Origin: Lachnospiraceae bacterium
GTDB taxonomy: Bacteria; Bacillota; Clostridia; Lachnospirales; Lachnospiraceae
Assembly: GCA_017526745.1 (NCBI GenBank)
Contig: JAFXQX010000029.1
Coordinates: 62,001-126,000, forward strand
Reading direction: 5' to 3'
DNA length: 64,000 nt
The translations under genes and the position numbers were made by a program. Below, piece after piece: positions 24,470 to 33,935 of this stretch (the stretch's first letter is position 1; every line of letters starts with the position of its first letter). The notes under the pieces were generated by a model. The model was not told the DNA's origin. It did no database searches and was given only the letters and a program-made list of their open reading frames with translations.

Positions 24470-27115
24470 ATGAATTTACGAAAGAGAAAGTGGGTTTATC
24501 TGTTTACCGAAGGTAGTGCGGAAATGCGTAACCTTCTCGGAGGAAAGGGCGCAAACCTTGCGGAGATGACCAATATCGGTCTTCCCGTGCCTCAGGGATT
24601 TACCGTTACTACCGATGCGTGCTCACAGTATTATGAGGACGGCAGACAGATCAATGACGAGATCATGGGCCAGATAATGGAATTTGTCGGACGTATCGAG
24701 ATGATCAACGACAAGTATTTCGGAGATCCCGACAAGCCCCTGCTTGTCTCTGTCCGTTCCGGTGCCCGTGCGTCAATGCCGGGTATGATGGATACGATCC
24801 TTAATCTCGGAATGAACGAGGAAGTTGTCGAGGCAATGATCAAGGCCAATCCCGACCCCAAGTTCGAAAGATTTGTATATGATTCATACAGACGTTTCAT
24901 CCAGATGTTCTCGGATGTTGTTATGGGCGTCGGCAAAAAGCATTTCGAAGAGCTGATCGATGCCATGAAGCAGAAAAAGGGTGTTGAATTCGACGTTGAC
25001 CTTACCGCTGAGGATCTCAAGGCTCTTGCGGAACAGTTCAAGGGCGAATACAAGAAGGAACTCGATGAGGACTTCCCTTCCGATCCGATAGTTCAGCTCA
25101 AGGAAGCCATCAAGGCAGTGTTCAGAAGCTGGGACAATCCGCGTGCCAACGTATACCGTCGTGACAATGATATCCCTTACAGCTGGGGTACTGCGGTTTC
25201 CGTAATGCCCATGGTGTTCGGTAACCTCAACAATAATTCGGGTACGGGTGTTGCATTCACAAGAGACCCCGCCACCGGCGAGAAGAAGCTTATGGGTGAG
25301 TTCCTCGTCAACGCCCAGGGTGAGGATGTCGTTGCCGGAATACGTACACCCATGAAGATAGACGAGATGGAGAAGCAGTTCCCCGAAGCATACCAGCAGT
25401 TCATTAAAGTATGTAAGATACTTGAGAAGCATTATCATGATATGCAGGATATGGAGTTTACCGTTGAGAACGGAAAACTCTACATGCTTCAGTGCCGTAA
25501 CGGAAAGAGGACCGCTCAGGCTGCTCTTAAGATAGCATGCGATCTTGTTGATGAGGGAATGAAGACCGAAGAAGAAGCAGTTGCGATGATCGATCCCAGA
25601 AACCTTGATACACTTCTTCATCCTCAGTTCGATGTAAAAGTACTGAAGAACTCCAAGCCGCTCGGACGAGGACTCGGAGCATCACCCGGTGCTGCATGCG
25701 GTAAGATCGTCTTTACCGCAGAAGATGCCGAACAGTGGAATGCAAAGGGCGAGAAAGTCGTACTTGTAAGACTTGAGACCAGCCCCGAGGACATATCCGG
25801 AATGAAGGCTGCACAGGGAATACTGACAGTCCGCGGCGGAATGACAAGCCATGCGGCCGTTGTTGCCCGCGGAATGGGTAAGTGCTGTGTATCGGGCTGC
25901 GGCGATATAGCAATGGATGAGGCGAACAAGACCTTTACCCTTGCCGGAAAAGAGTTTAAGGAAGGTGATCCGATCTCGATAGACGGAACAACCGGAAACA
26001 TATATGAAGGACTGATCTCTACAGTTGATGCGACGATAGCAGGAGAGTTCGGTCGCATCATGTCATGGGCTGACAAGTACCGCAAGATGAAAGTACGCAC
26101 AAATGCCGACACGCCCCACGATGCAAGAAAGGCCAGAGAACTCGGCGCAGAGGGTATCGGACTGTGCCGTACTGAGCATATGTTCTTTGAAGGAGACAGG
26201 ATAGATGCATTCCGTGAGATGATATGTGCGGATACTGTTGAAGAAAGAGAAAAGGCTCTTGATAAGATCCTTCCTTACCAGCAGAGCGACTTTGAAAAAC
26301 TCTACGATGCCCTTGAAGGATATCCGGTCACCATCCGTTTCCTCGATCCGCCTCTTCATGAGTTCGTTCCGACCGAGAAGGCCGATATCGAAAAACTTGC
26401 CAAGGCTCAGAACAAGAGCGTGGAAGATATCAAGACGATAATCGAATCTCTCCATGAGTTCAATCCCATGATGGGTCACAGAGGATGCCGTCTTGCCGTC
26501 ACATATCCCGAGATAGCCAGGATGCAGACAAGAGCCGTGATAAGGGCTGCCATAAACGTTTCCAAGAAGCATTCCAACTGGAGCGTTAAGCCCGAGATCA
26601 TGATCCCTCTTGTAGGTGATGTGAAGGAGTTCAATTTCGTCAAGAACATCGTCGTGGAGACGGCAGATGAAGAGATCAAGGCTGCAGGCTTCAAGCTCGA
26701 ATACGAAGTCGGAACAATGATCGAGATCCCCAGAGCGGCTCTTACAGCCGATGAGATCGCCGCGAATGCAGATTTCTTCTGTTTCGGAACGAATGACCTT
26801 ACGCAGATGACCTACGGATTCTCAAGAGATGATGCGGGCAAGTTCTTAAACGCATATTATGATACCAAGATCTTTGAGAATGATCCCTTTACGAAGCTTG
26901 ACAGGGACGGAGTGGGCAAGCTGATGAAGATGTCCATGGATCTGGGCAAGCCCGTCAATCCGAAACTCCATGTCGGAATATGCGGTGAGCACGGAGGAGA
27001 TCCTTCATCGGTTGAGTTCTGCAACAGTCTCGGCCTTGATTATGTTTCATGTTCGCCTTTCAGGGTGCCCATTGCAAGACTTGCGGCTGCCCAGGCGGCA
27101 ATAGCTCAGAAATGA
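24470..27115 (+). CDS. ppdK: Pyruvate, phosphate dikinase
   Basis: 881 residues, full length. Order of parts: N-terminal ATP-grasp domain (LLGGKGANLAEM, SVRSGARASMPGMMDTILN), swivelling phosphohistidine domain with His461 in GGMTSHAAVVARGMGK and regulatory-type Thr459 two residues before it, and a C-terminal PEP/pyruvate barrel ending GICGEHGGDP. It interconverts pyruvate, ATP and phosphate with PEP, AMP and pyrophosphate. In fermenting Clostridia it often replaces pyruvate kinase or feeds gluconeogenesis. AGGAGG precedes the ATG. Confidence 0.98.
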   Translation: MNLRKRKWVYLFTEGSAEMRNLLGGKGANLAEMTNIGLPVPQGFTVTTDACSQYYEDGRQINDEIMGQIMEFVGRIEMINDKYFGDPDKPLLVSVRSGARASMPGMMDTILNLGMNEEVVEAMIKANPDPKFERFVYDSYRRFIQMFSDVVMGVGKKHFEELIDAMKQKKGVEFDVDLTAEDLKALAEQFKGEYKKELDEDFPSDPIVQLKEAIKAVFRSWDNPRANVYRRDNDIPYSWGTAVSVMPMVFGNLNNNSGTGVAFTRDPATGEKKLMGEFLVNAQGEDVVAGIRTPMKIDEMEKQFPEAYQQFIKVCKILEKHYHDMQDMEFTVENGKLYMLQCRNGKRTAQAALKIACDLVDEGMKTEEEAVAMIDPRNLDTLLHPQFDVKVLKNSKPLGRGLGASPGAACGKIVFTAEDAEQWNAKGEKVVLVRLETSPEDISGMKAAQGILTVRGGMTSHAAVVARGMGKCCVSGCGDIAMDEANKTFTLAGKEFKEGDPISIDGTTGNIYEGLISTVDATIAGEFGRIMSWADKYRKMKVRTNADTPHDARKARELGAEGIGLCRTEHMFFEGDRIDAFREMICADTVEEREKALDKILPYQQSDFEKLYDALEGYPVTIRFLDPPLHEFVPTEKADIEKLAKAQNKSVEDIKTIIESLHEFNPMMGHRGCRLAVTYPEIARMQTRAVIRAAINVSKKHSNWSVKPEIMIPLVGDVKEFNFVKNIVVETADEEIKAAGFKLEYEVGTMIEIPRAALTADEIAANADFFCFGTNDLTQMTYGFSRDDAGKFLNAYYDTKIFENDPFTKLDRDGVGKLMKMSMDLGKPVNPKLHVGICGEHGGDPSSVEFCNSLGLDYVSCSPFRVPIARLAAAQAAIAQK

Positions 27116-27143
27116 TGAGCCACATAAATAACGGAGACAGACA

Positions 27144-28157
27144 ATGAATATTTTTGTAACCGGCGGTGCCGGATTCATCGGAAGCCATACCGTGCTCCAG
27201 CTTCTTAAAGAAGGGCATGACGTGGCGGTCATCGACAATCTCTCCAATTCGTCCGAGGAAGCTTTAAAAAGGGTCGAAGAACTTTCGGGGAAAAAGGCGA
27301 AGTTCTACAAAGGAGACATACTTGACCGAAAGCTTCTTGATGCGATATGCGAAGAGAATGATTTTGACTGCTGCATACATTTTGCGGGATTAAAGGCTGT
27401 CGGCGAATCGGTTGAAAAACCCTGGGAATATTATAACAACAATATTTCCGGCACATTAAACCTTATTGCCGCCCTCAAAGATCACAACATGAAGAACTTT
27501 ATCTTTTCATCTTCATCGACGGTCTACGGGGAGCCGAAAGTCATCCCGATCACCGAGGAATGTCCAAAGGGCACCTGTACGAATCCATACGGATGGACCA
27601 AATGGATGATCGAACAGATACTGATGGATATCTACAAGGCCGATAACGACTGGAACATTGTTCTGCTGCGTTACTTTAATCCGATCGGTGCCGACTCTTC
27701 GGGAAGGATCGGCGAAGACCCGAAGGGCATCCCGAACAACCTGATGCCGTACGTGACACAGGTTGCTGTAGGCAAACTTCCCAAGCTCGGAGTGTTCGGA
27801 GATGACTACGATACACCCGACGGAACGGGCGTAAGGGATTATATCCATGTCACGGATCTTGCCGACGGTCATATCAAGGCTCTTAAAAAGATATGTGATA
27901 AAGCAGGGCTTTGCATTTACAATCTCGGAACCGGGAAAGGGGTGTCCGTACTCGAACTCGTAAAGAGTTTTGAAGAGGCAAACGGTATCACTATCCCTTA
28001 CGAGATCAAAGAAAGGCGTGCCGGGGATATCGCAATGTGTTACTCGGATGCCACAAAGGCCGAAAAGGAACTCGGATGGAAGGCAAAGCACGACATAGTT
28101 GATATGTGCAGGGATTCATGGAACTGGCAGAGTCACAATCCCGACGGATACAGATAA
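27144..28157 (+). CDS. galE: UDP-glucose 4-epimerase
   Basis: 337 residues, full length. NAD-binding GGAGFIGSH at the start, catalytic Ser in FSSSSTVYG, and Tyr/Lys in NPYGWTKWMIE. It interconverts UDP-glucose and UDP-galactose for galactose use and cell-surface sugars. It starts 28 bases after ppdK and precedes an ABC exporter, but no direct link between them is obvious. Confidence 0.96.
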   Translation: MNIFVTGGAGFIGSHTVLQLLKEGHDVAVIDNLSNSSEEALKRVEELSGKKAKFYKGDILDRKLLDAICEENDFDCCIHFAGLKAVGESVEKPWEYYNNNISGTLNLIAALKDHNMKNFIFSSSSTVYGEPKVIPITEECPKGTCTNPYGWTKWMIEQILMDIYKADNDWNIVLLRYFNPIGADSSGRIGEDPKGIPNNLMPYVTQVAVGKLPKLGVFGDDYDTPDGTGVRDYIHVTDLADGHIKALKKICDKAGLCIYNLGTGKGVSVLELVKSFEEANGITIPYEIKERRAGDIAMCYSDATKAEKELGWKAKHDIVDMCRDSWNWQSHNPDGYR

Positions 28158-28172
28158 CTGCCGAAGCATGAA

Positions 28173-29900
28173 ATGCATGAACTTGTAAAATATTTAAACG
28201 ATTATAAAAAAGAGTGTGTGCTCTCACCGCTTCTGAAGATGCTCGAAGCCGTATTTGAACTTACGGTCCCTCTCGTTATAGCCCGTATGATAGATAAGGG
28301 CATCAAGGCGGGTGACGGGACGATCATCACGGTTTCTTTCGTTACACTGATATTTCTCGGAATAGTCGGACTGTGTGTGTCAGCTACCGCTCAGTATTTT
28401 GCGGCGAAGGCAGCAACGGGTTTTTCCGCGGGCCTTCGCCACGATCTTTTTGAACATATTCTCTCGTTCGGGTTTGCCGAGATCGACAGGCTCGGAACGT
28501 CTACCCTTATCACGAGGATGACTGCCGATGTAAATGCACTTCAGAACGGCGTCAATATGTTCCTGCGGCTGTTCCTTCGTTCGCCGTTTATTGTCGCGGG
28601 CGCCATGATCATGGCCTTTACGATAGATGTAAAGAGTGCTTTTATCTTTGTCGGGGTGATAGCGGCTCTGGCGGTCGTCATTTATTTTGTCATGACGATC
28701 AACATTCCTCTCCTTAAGAGGGTGCAGTCCAAACTTGATGAGATAACACGTCTTGTCAGGGAAAACCTTTCGGGCGTGCGCGTGATCCGTGCCTTTACTC
28801 TTGAAGAGGATTCCGTCGCACGTTTTATTGATGCCAATTCCCATCTTACATCCATGATGCAAAGATCGGGAAAGATCTCGGCTCTTTTGAATCCCCTGAC
28901 ATATGTCATAGTCAATATCTCCATAGTTTTCCTGATCGCGGCCGGAGATTATCAGATCAGAGCGGGAATACTCACAACAGGCGCAGTCGTTGCGCTTTAT
29001 AACTACATGTCACAGATCCTTCTTGAACTCATCAAGTTTGCGAATCTGATCGTCACCCTGAACAGATCGGTCGCCTCCGCACAGAGAGTCAATGAGATAT
29101 TTGATGTTTCCTGTTCAATGACAGGTGATCCTTCTCATCCTGATATCATAAACGCATCCGATGTACCGGAAGTAGAGTTTAGAAACGTTTCTCTCCGATA
29201 TCATGAGAATGCCGACGATGCCATAAGCGGTATTTCGTTTAAGATCGAAAAAGGTTCCTCGTTCGGGATAATCGGAGGAACAGGTGCAGGAAAATCATCC
29301 GTTGCGCATCTGATCCCGAGGTTTTATGATGCAACGGAGGGAGAAGTTCTTGTCGGAGGGATCAATGTTAAGGATATAGACCTGTCCGCCCTGAGAAAGC
29401 ATGTCGGCATCGTTATGCAGAAGGCTGTACTCTTTGAAGGCACGATAAGGGATAATATGCTGATCGCCTCACCCGGCGCGACCGATGAGGAGATCATGGA
29501 AGCATTGGAGACGGCTGTATGTTCCGAAGTCGTAAGAGAAAAGGGAGGCCTTGACGCACATGTTGAAGCTTCGGGGAAGAACTTTTCGGGCGGACAGCGT
29601 CAGAGGCTTGCAATTGCGCGCGTGCTCTGTGCAAAGCCTTCGGTACTCATACTTGACGATTCATCTTCGGCACTTGATTTTCTGACGGACAAAAAACTTC
29701 GTGAAAATATTACCGGTCTTTCATATCATCCCACAGTCATAATCATATCCCAGAGGACGGCAAGCGTTGAGGGATGCGACAGCATCATGGTGCTCGATGA
29801 CGGAAAGTGTTCGGCAATAGGACCGCACGCAAAGCTTCTTGAAACATGCGGTGTATATAAAGAGATATACTTATCCCTATACCGGAAGGAGGAAGACTGA
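28173..29900 (+). CDS. ABC exporter half-transporter, degenerate ATPase subunit
   Basis: 575 residues: a six-segment type I exporter membrane domain (about 1-320) fused to an ATPase domain. Walker A is GGTGAGKSS, the signature FSGGQRQRL, and Walker B ends LILDDSSSALD, where the catalytic Glu is replaced by Asp. That is the usual mark of the non-catalytic half in heterodimeric exporters. Its last base overlaps the first base of the next gene, which supplies a canonical ATPase. Substrate unknown; multidrug-like families are the nearest. Confidence 0.93.
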   Translation: MHELVKYLNDYKKECVLSPLLKMLEAVFELTVPLVIARMIDKGIKAGDGTIITVSFVTLIFLGIVGLCVSATAQYFAAKAATGFSAGLRHDLFEHILSFGFAEIDRLGTSTLITRMTADVNALQNGVNMFLRLFLRSPFIVAGAMIMAFTIDVKSAFIFVGVIAALAVVIYFVMTINIPLLKRVQSKLDEITRLVRENLSGVRVIRAFTLEEDSVARFIDANSHLTSMMQRSGKISALLNPLTYVIVNISIVFLIAAGDYQIRAGILTTGAVVALYNYMSQILLELIKFANLIVTLNRSVASAQRVNEIFDVSCSMTGDPSHPDIINASDVPEVEFRNVSLRYHENADDAISGISFKIEKGSSFGIIGGTGAGKSSVAHLIPRFYDATEGEVLVGGINVKDIDLSALRKHVGIVMQKAVLFEGTIRDNMLIASPGATDEEIMEALETAVCSEVVREKGGLDAHVEASGKNFSGGQRQRLAIARVLCAKPSVLILDDSSSALDFLTDKKLRENITGLSYHPTVIIISQRTASVEGCDSIMVLDDGKCSAIGPHAKLLETCGVYKEIYLSLYRKEED

Positions 29901-31723
29901 TGGCTGTCGATACATCGGGCTTTGTTCCCAAAGGTAATCTGAACACCGATTCGGGTGCATTATCTGCCAGCGGACGAAAGCATACGATAAAGAGGATCTG
30001 GGAATTCCTGAAGAGTTACCGACCTAAGATCTTCGCATCGCTATGTCTTGCGCTGGTATCGGTCTTACTGACCCTTCTTGTCCCGATAAAGATAGGAAAT
30101 GCCATTGACCTTATAGGTACGGGCTCTTCCGGTATGTACGGGGATCTTCTCATCGCCGCACTGTTTGCGATCGGAGTGTGTATATCACAGTTTGCGATGA
30201 ACATCATCAACAATTCGATCACCTATCATACCGTAAAAGATATAAGGAACCGTGCGATCGAAAAACTTCAGACGCTGCCGCTTTCCTATATCGATTCCCA
30301 TCCTCACGGGGATATCGTAAGCAGGATAGTGGCCGATGCCGACCAGTTTACGGATGGTCTTTTGATGGGCTTTACACAGGCGTTTACTGGCATCATGACG
30401 ATAGCGGGAACATTGATGTTCATGCTTTCGATGAATGTTGTCATAACGGTCGTTGTCGTATTCGTTACACCTCTTTCGATATTTATCGCCAGATTTATTT
30501 CCAAGCATACGTATGATATGTTCAAAATACAGGGGATTGAGCGGGGGAATCAGACGGCGGTCATTGACGAGATGATCAAAAATGAGAAGACCGTCAAGGC
30601 ATTCTGTATGGAAAAGGACGCTCTTGGACGCTTCGACGAGATAAATGAAAGGCTTACCGCATCATCGCTTCGAGCCATTTTCTTCTCTTCACTGACCAAT
30701 CCATGCACAAGATTTGTAAATGCGGTCTGTTATGCCCTCGTTGCCCTTTCCGGAGCGTATTTTGCGATGGGAAAGGGAGGCTTTGCGGCAGGTGCGATAA
30801 CCGTCGGTACCCTTACGGTCTTTCTATCATACGCAAACCAGTATACAAAACCGTTCAATGAGATCTCATCGGTGATATCCGAGCTTCAGAATTCGCTTGC
30901 CTGTGCCGCAAAGGTTTTCGAGATCCTTGAAGAAGAAAGCGAAACTCCTCAAAAAGAAGATAAGATCACAGACTGCAGAGGAGATGTGGCTGTCGAAAAT
31001 GTTGATTTTTCATATGATCCGTCCGTTGAACTGATAAAGGGACTGAGAATTTTGGTCAAAAGCGGGCAGAGAGTTGCAATAGTGGGCCCTACCGGATGCG
31101 GAAAGACAACGATCATAAATCTCCTTATGAGATTTTATGATACGGATTCGGGCAGGATAACAGTTGATAAAAAAGATATCAGGGATGTCACACGAAAGAG
31201 TCTTCGAAGGTCATATGGAATGGTACTGCAGGAAACATGGTTAAAATACGGCACCATCATGGATAATCTTCTTATGGCAAGACCGGATGCAACAAAGGAG
31301 GAAGTGATAAATGCAGCCAAGCTTTCCCATGCGCACGGCTTCATAAGAAGGCTTGAAAAAGGATATGATACGGTTATAGGAGAAGAAGGGGAGGAACTGT
31401 CCGCAGGCCAGAAACAGCTTCTGTGCATAACAAGGGTGATGTTAAACCTGCCGCCCATGCTGATACTTGATGAGGCGACAAGTTCCATAGATACACGTAC
31501 GGAGATGAAGATCCAGTCTGCATTCGAAACTCTCATGAAAGGCAGGACCAGCTTTATCGTTGCTCACAGACTGTCGACGACGGTAAATGCCGATCTGATA
31601 CTTGTCATGCAAAAAGGCAGGATAATAGAGATGGGTGATCATTTGTCACTTATACGAAAAGGCGGATTTTACAAGAGCCTTTATATGGCCGGAATGGGCG
31701 GGGATGAAGCAGATGGAAGCTGA
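29900..31723 (+). CDS. ABC exporter half-transporter, canonical ATPase subunit
   Basis: 607 residues. Six-segment membrane domain after an about 35-residue cytoplasmic extension, then an ATPase domain with Walker A GPTGCGKTT, signature LSAGQKQLL (weaker than LSGGQ) and Walker B LILDEATSSID with the catalytic Glu intact. It would pair with the preceding subunit so that one ATP site is fully active. The two genes overlap by one base and its 3' end overlaps the start of birA by 20 bases. Confidence 0.93.
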   Translation: MAVDTSGFVPKGNLNTDSGALSASGRKHTIKRIWEFLKSYRPKIFASLCLALVSVLLTLLVPIKIGNAIDLIGTGSSGMYGDLLIAALFAIGVCISQFAMNIINNSITYHTVKDIRNRAIEKLQTLPLSYIDSHPHGDIVSRIVADADQFTDGLLMGFTQAFTGIMTIAGTLMFMLSMNVVITVVVVFVTPLSIFIARFISKHTYDMFKIQGIERGNQTAVIDEMIKNEKTVKAFCMEKDALGRFDEINERLTASSLRAIFFSSLTNPCTRFVNAVCYALVALSGAYFAMGKGGFAAGAITVGTLTVFLSYANQYTKPFNEISSVISELQNSLACAAKVFEILEEESETPQKEDKITDCRGDVAVENVDFSYDPSVELIKGLRILVKSGQRVAIVGPTGCGKTTIINLLMRFYDTDSGRITVDKKDIRDVTRKSLRRSYGMVLQETWLKYGTIMDNLLMARPDATKEEVINAAKLSHAHGFIRRLEKGYDTVIGEEGEELSAGQKQLLCITRVMLNLPPMLILDEATSSIDTRTEMKIQSAFETLMKGRTSFIVAHRLSTTVNADLILVMQKGRIIEMGDHLSLIRKGGFYKSLYMAGMGGDEADGS

Positions 31724-32453
31724 TATCATATTGTTTGATGAGGTTGACAGTACAAATACAGTATTAAAGCGTATGGCAGATGACGGTGCAAAAGAGGGCA
31801 CATGTGTCATAGCACTGTCCCAGAGAAAGGGCCAGGGAAGGTATGGAAGGACCTTTTACTCCCCGCACGGAAACCTGTATATGAGTCTGCTCCTTCGTCC
31901 CGAAGACGACAAACTGTTTGAGATGATAACGGTTATTGCGGGTGTTGCTGCTGCCGAGGCCATAAACGAGTTCTATAAGATCCCGGTTGGCATCAAATGG
32001 GTCAACGACATAATAGTGAATGAAAAAAAGGCCGGGGGTATAGTTGCCCAGTCATATGATATCGGAAAGAGCAGCCGTTATGTCATCCTCGGTATAGGAA
32101 TAAACATCTATGAAGCGGAAGATGTCCCGGATGAGATAAGAGATATATATACGTCTCTTACGGGTGCGCATAATAAGGTGTCCGGCAGCAAAGAGATCGA
32201 AAGCTTCGCCCGCACGATAATAAGGTCCTTTTCCCGTTATTATGATAGCGGTCTTATCAAGGAGGCCGTCGGGAGGTACAGACAGTTATCATGCGTTATC
32301 GGGAAAATGGTAGAGTATGTTTCCGGATCAGGGACCATACAGGCCAGGGTATGCGGCATTTCCGATGACGGCGGTCTCATTGTTGAGACACCAGGCGGTA
32401 AAAAGTGTTTCAGGGACGGCGAGATAAGGATAAGACAGGCGTTGTCACCTTGA
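31704..32453 (+). CDS. birA: Biotin-protein ligase BirA, without DNA-binding domain
   Basis: About 249 residues from ATG 31704. The ligase core is complete: biotin-binding loop KGQGRYGRTFYSP, then KWVNDIIV, GIGINI and the C-terminal SH3-like cap. The N-terminal helix-turn-helix of repressor-type BirA is missing, so it should not regulate biotin genes. It attaches biotin to carrier proteins such as that at 41695. A longer ORF from 31635 exists, but those codons lie in the exporter gene and resemble no ligase. Confidence 0.92.
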   Translation: MKQMEADIILFDEVDSTNTVLKRMADDGAKEGTCVIALSQRKGQGRYGRTFYSPHGNLYMSLLLRPEDDKLFEMITVIAGVAAAEAINEFYKIPVGIKWVNDIIVNEKKAGGIVAQSYDIGKSSRYVILGIGINIYEAEDVPDEIRDIYTSLTGAHNKVSGSKEIESFARTIIRSFSRYYDSGLIKEAVGRYRQLSCVIGKMVEYVSGSGTIQARVCGISDDGGLIVETPGGKKCFRDGEIRIRQALSP

Positions 32454-32478
32454 TTAATACCATGTTAGAGTATATAAT
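32450..32478 (+). promoter_or_regulatory. Promoter for the orphan Hpt gene
   Basis: TTGATT at 32450-32455 overlaps the birA stop; TATAAT is at 32473-32478 after a 17-base spacer. This gives the Hpt gene a transcript of its own with a leader of about 30 bases. Confidence 0.65.
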
Positions 32479-32514
32479 AGTCATCGTTTTTCAGGTCGGT
32501 TTATGAGGTGTGTT

Positions 32515-32883
32515 ATGGGCAGATTATTTGATCCTTCGGATGGATTTGATGAAGACGCATGTCTTTCGATGTATGACAGCAGCTATGATTTTTACAAGCT
32601 CGTTCTCAACACGTTTCTGGATGATGCAAGACGTGCAAAAGAAGGTATGGAAGATACGTATTCTGCCGGGGATATAGAAAACTACCGTATTATTGTCCAC
32701 GGACTTAAAGGTGCGGGCGGATCGGTCGGAGCAAAACAGCTTGTTGATCTTGCGACCCGTTCAAACGCACTTATCAAGGACGGGGAATGGGACAGTGCGG
32801 TCAAACTTCACAAGCCCCTTATCGATGAACTGGAACGGCTGATAAAAGTGATCCCGGAAAGGATCCTGGCACAGAACGAATAA
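32515..32883 (+). CDS. Stand-alone histidine phosphotransfer (Hpt) protein
   Basis: 122 residues from ATG 32515, almost all one Hpt helix bundle. The phosphorylatable His is residue 62 in VHGLKGAGGSVGAKQL. It would carry phosphate between the receiver of a hybrid kinase (one is encoded at 619) and a final response regulator, or act as phosphate sink. GAGGTG at 32505-32510 favours ATG 32515 over ATG 32503. No kinase or regulator gene is adjacent, so its partners must be encoded elsewhere. Confidence 0.9.
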   Translation: MGRLFDPSDGFDEDACLSMYDSSYDFYKLVLNTFLDDARRAKEGMEDTYSAGDIENYRIIVHGLKGAGGSVGAKQLVDLATRSNALIKDGEWDSAVKLHKPLIDELERLIKVIPERILAQNE

Positions 32884-32895
32884 GAAGGAGAAAAG

Positions 32896-33903
32896 ATGAG
32901 CATTACCATCCCGCAAGGATATAAGAGCCCGATGTCCGTCAAGGATACGGAGATCGCAATCAAGGAAGTAAAAGACTATTTCGAGAGGATGCTGGCAAAA
33001 GAGCTTAATCTCACTCGTGTGTCCGCGCCTCTTTTTGTTTTTCCGTCATCCGGACTGAATGACAATCTTAACGGTGTAGAACGGCCCGTAAAGTTCGGGA
33101 TAAAAGAGATGAACGATAAAGAAGTGGAGATCGTTCATTCACTTGCAAAATGGAAGAGAAAAGCACTCGGGGATTACGGATTCAAAAAAGGTGAAGGTCT
33201 GTATACCGATATGACTGCGATCCGCAGGGATGAGGATACTGACAATCTTCATTCCATATATGTCGATCAATGGGACTGGGAACTGATCATAAGCAGGAAG
33301 GACAGAAACGTCACCACGCTCAAGTCGGTCGTCCGCAAGGTTTATGAAGCACTGAAGAATACCGAGGTTTTCATCAACTCCAGACATCCGGAGATCAAAT
33401 GCATCCTTCCGGAGAACATCAAGTTCGTAACAACGCAGGAGCTGCTTGATAAGTGGCCCGATCTTACTCCCAAGCAGAGGGAGGATGCGGCAGCCAGAGA
33501 ATACGGAGCCATATTCCTGATGCAGATAGGAGGAAAACTTTCCGACGGAAAACCGCATGACGGAAGGGCTCCGGACTATGACGACTGGTCACTTAACGGA
33601 GATATAATAGTCTACTATCCGGTTCTTGATATCGGACTGGAGCTGTCATCCATGGGCATAAGGGTTGACGAGGAGTCGCTTGCACGTCAGCTTAAGGAAA
33701 AAGGATGCACCGATCGTGCAAAGCTTCCGTTCCAGAAAGCAGTTCTTCAGGCAAGGCTTCCATATACCGTCGGAGGCGGCATAGGACAGTCAAGGATATG
33801 CATGTTCTTCTTGAGAAGGGCACATATAGGTGAAGTACAAAGCTCCGTGTGGCTTGAGGAAGATCATGATGCAGCCGAAAAAGCCGGTATTGTACTGCTT
33901 TAA
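32896..33903 (+). CDS. asnA: Aspartate-ammonia ligase AsnA
   Basis: 335 residues, full length. Makes asparagine from aspartate, ammonia and ATP; a class II synthetase-like fold. Family landmarks are the start IPQGYKSPMSV, LTRVSAPLFV, LYTDMTAIRRDE, YVDQWDWE and the C-terminal GGGIGQSR. It uses free ammonia rather than glutamine. AGAAGGAG precedes ATG 32896, and alaS follows. Confidence 0.97.
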   Translation: MSITIPQGYKSPMSVKDTEIAIKEVKDYFERMLAKELNLTRVSAPLFVFPSSGLNDNLNGVERPVKFGIKEMNDKEVEIVHSLAKWKRKALGDYGFKKGEGLYTDMTAIRRDEDTDNLHSIYVDQWDWELIISRKDRNVTTLKSVVRKVYEALKNTEVFINSRHPEIKCILPENIKFVTTQELLDKWPDLTPKQREDAAAREYGAIFLMQIGGKLSDGKPHDGRAPDYDDWSLNGDIIVYYPVLDIGLELSSMGIRVDEESLARQLKEKGCTDRAKLPFQKAVLQARLPYTVGGGIGQSRICMFFLRRAHIGEVQSSVWLEEDHDAAEKAGIVLL

Positions 33904-33935
33904 ATATTAACAGATGATTTGATTTGGGAGAGATG

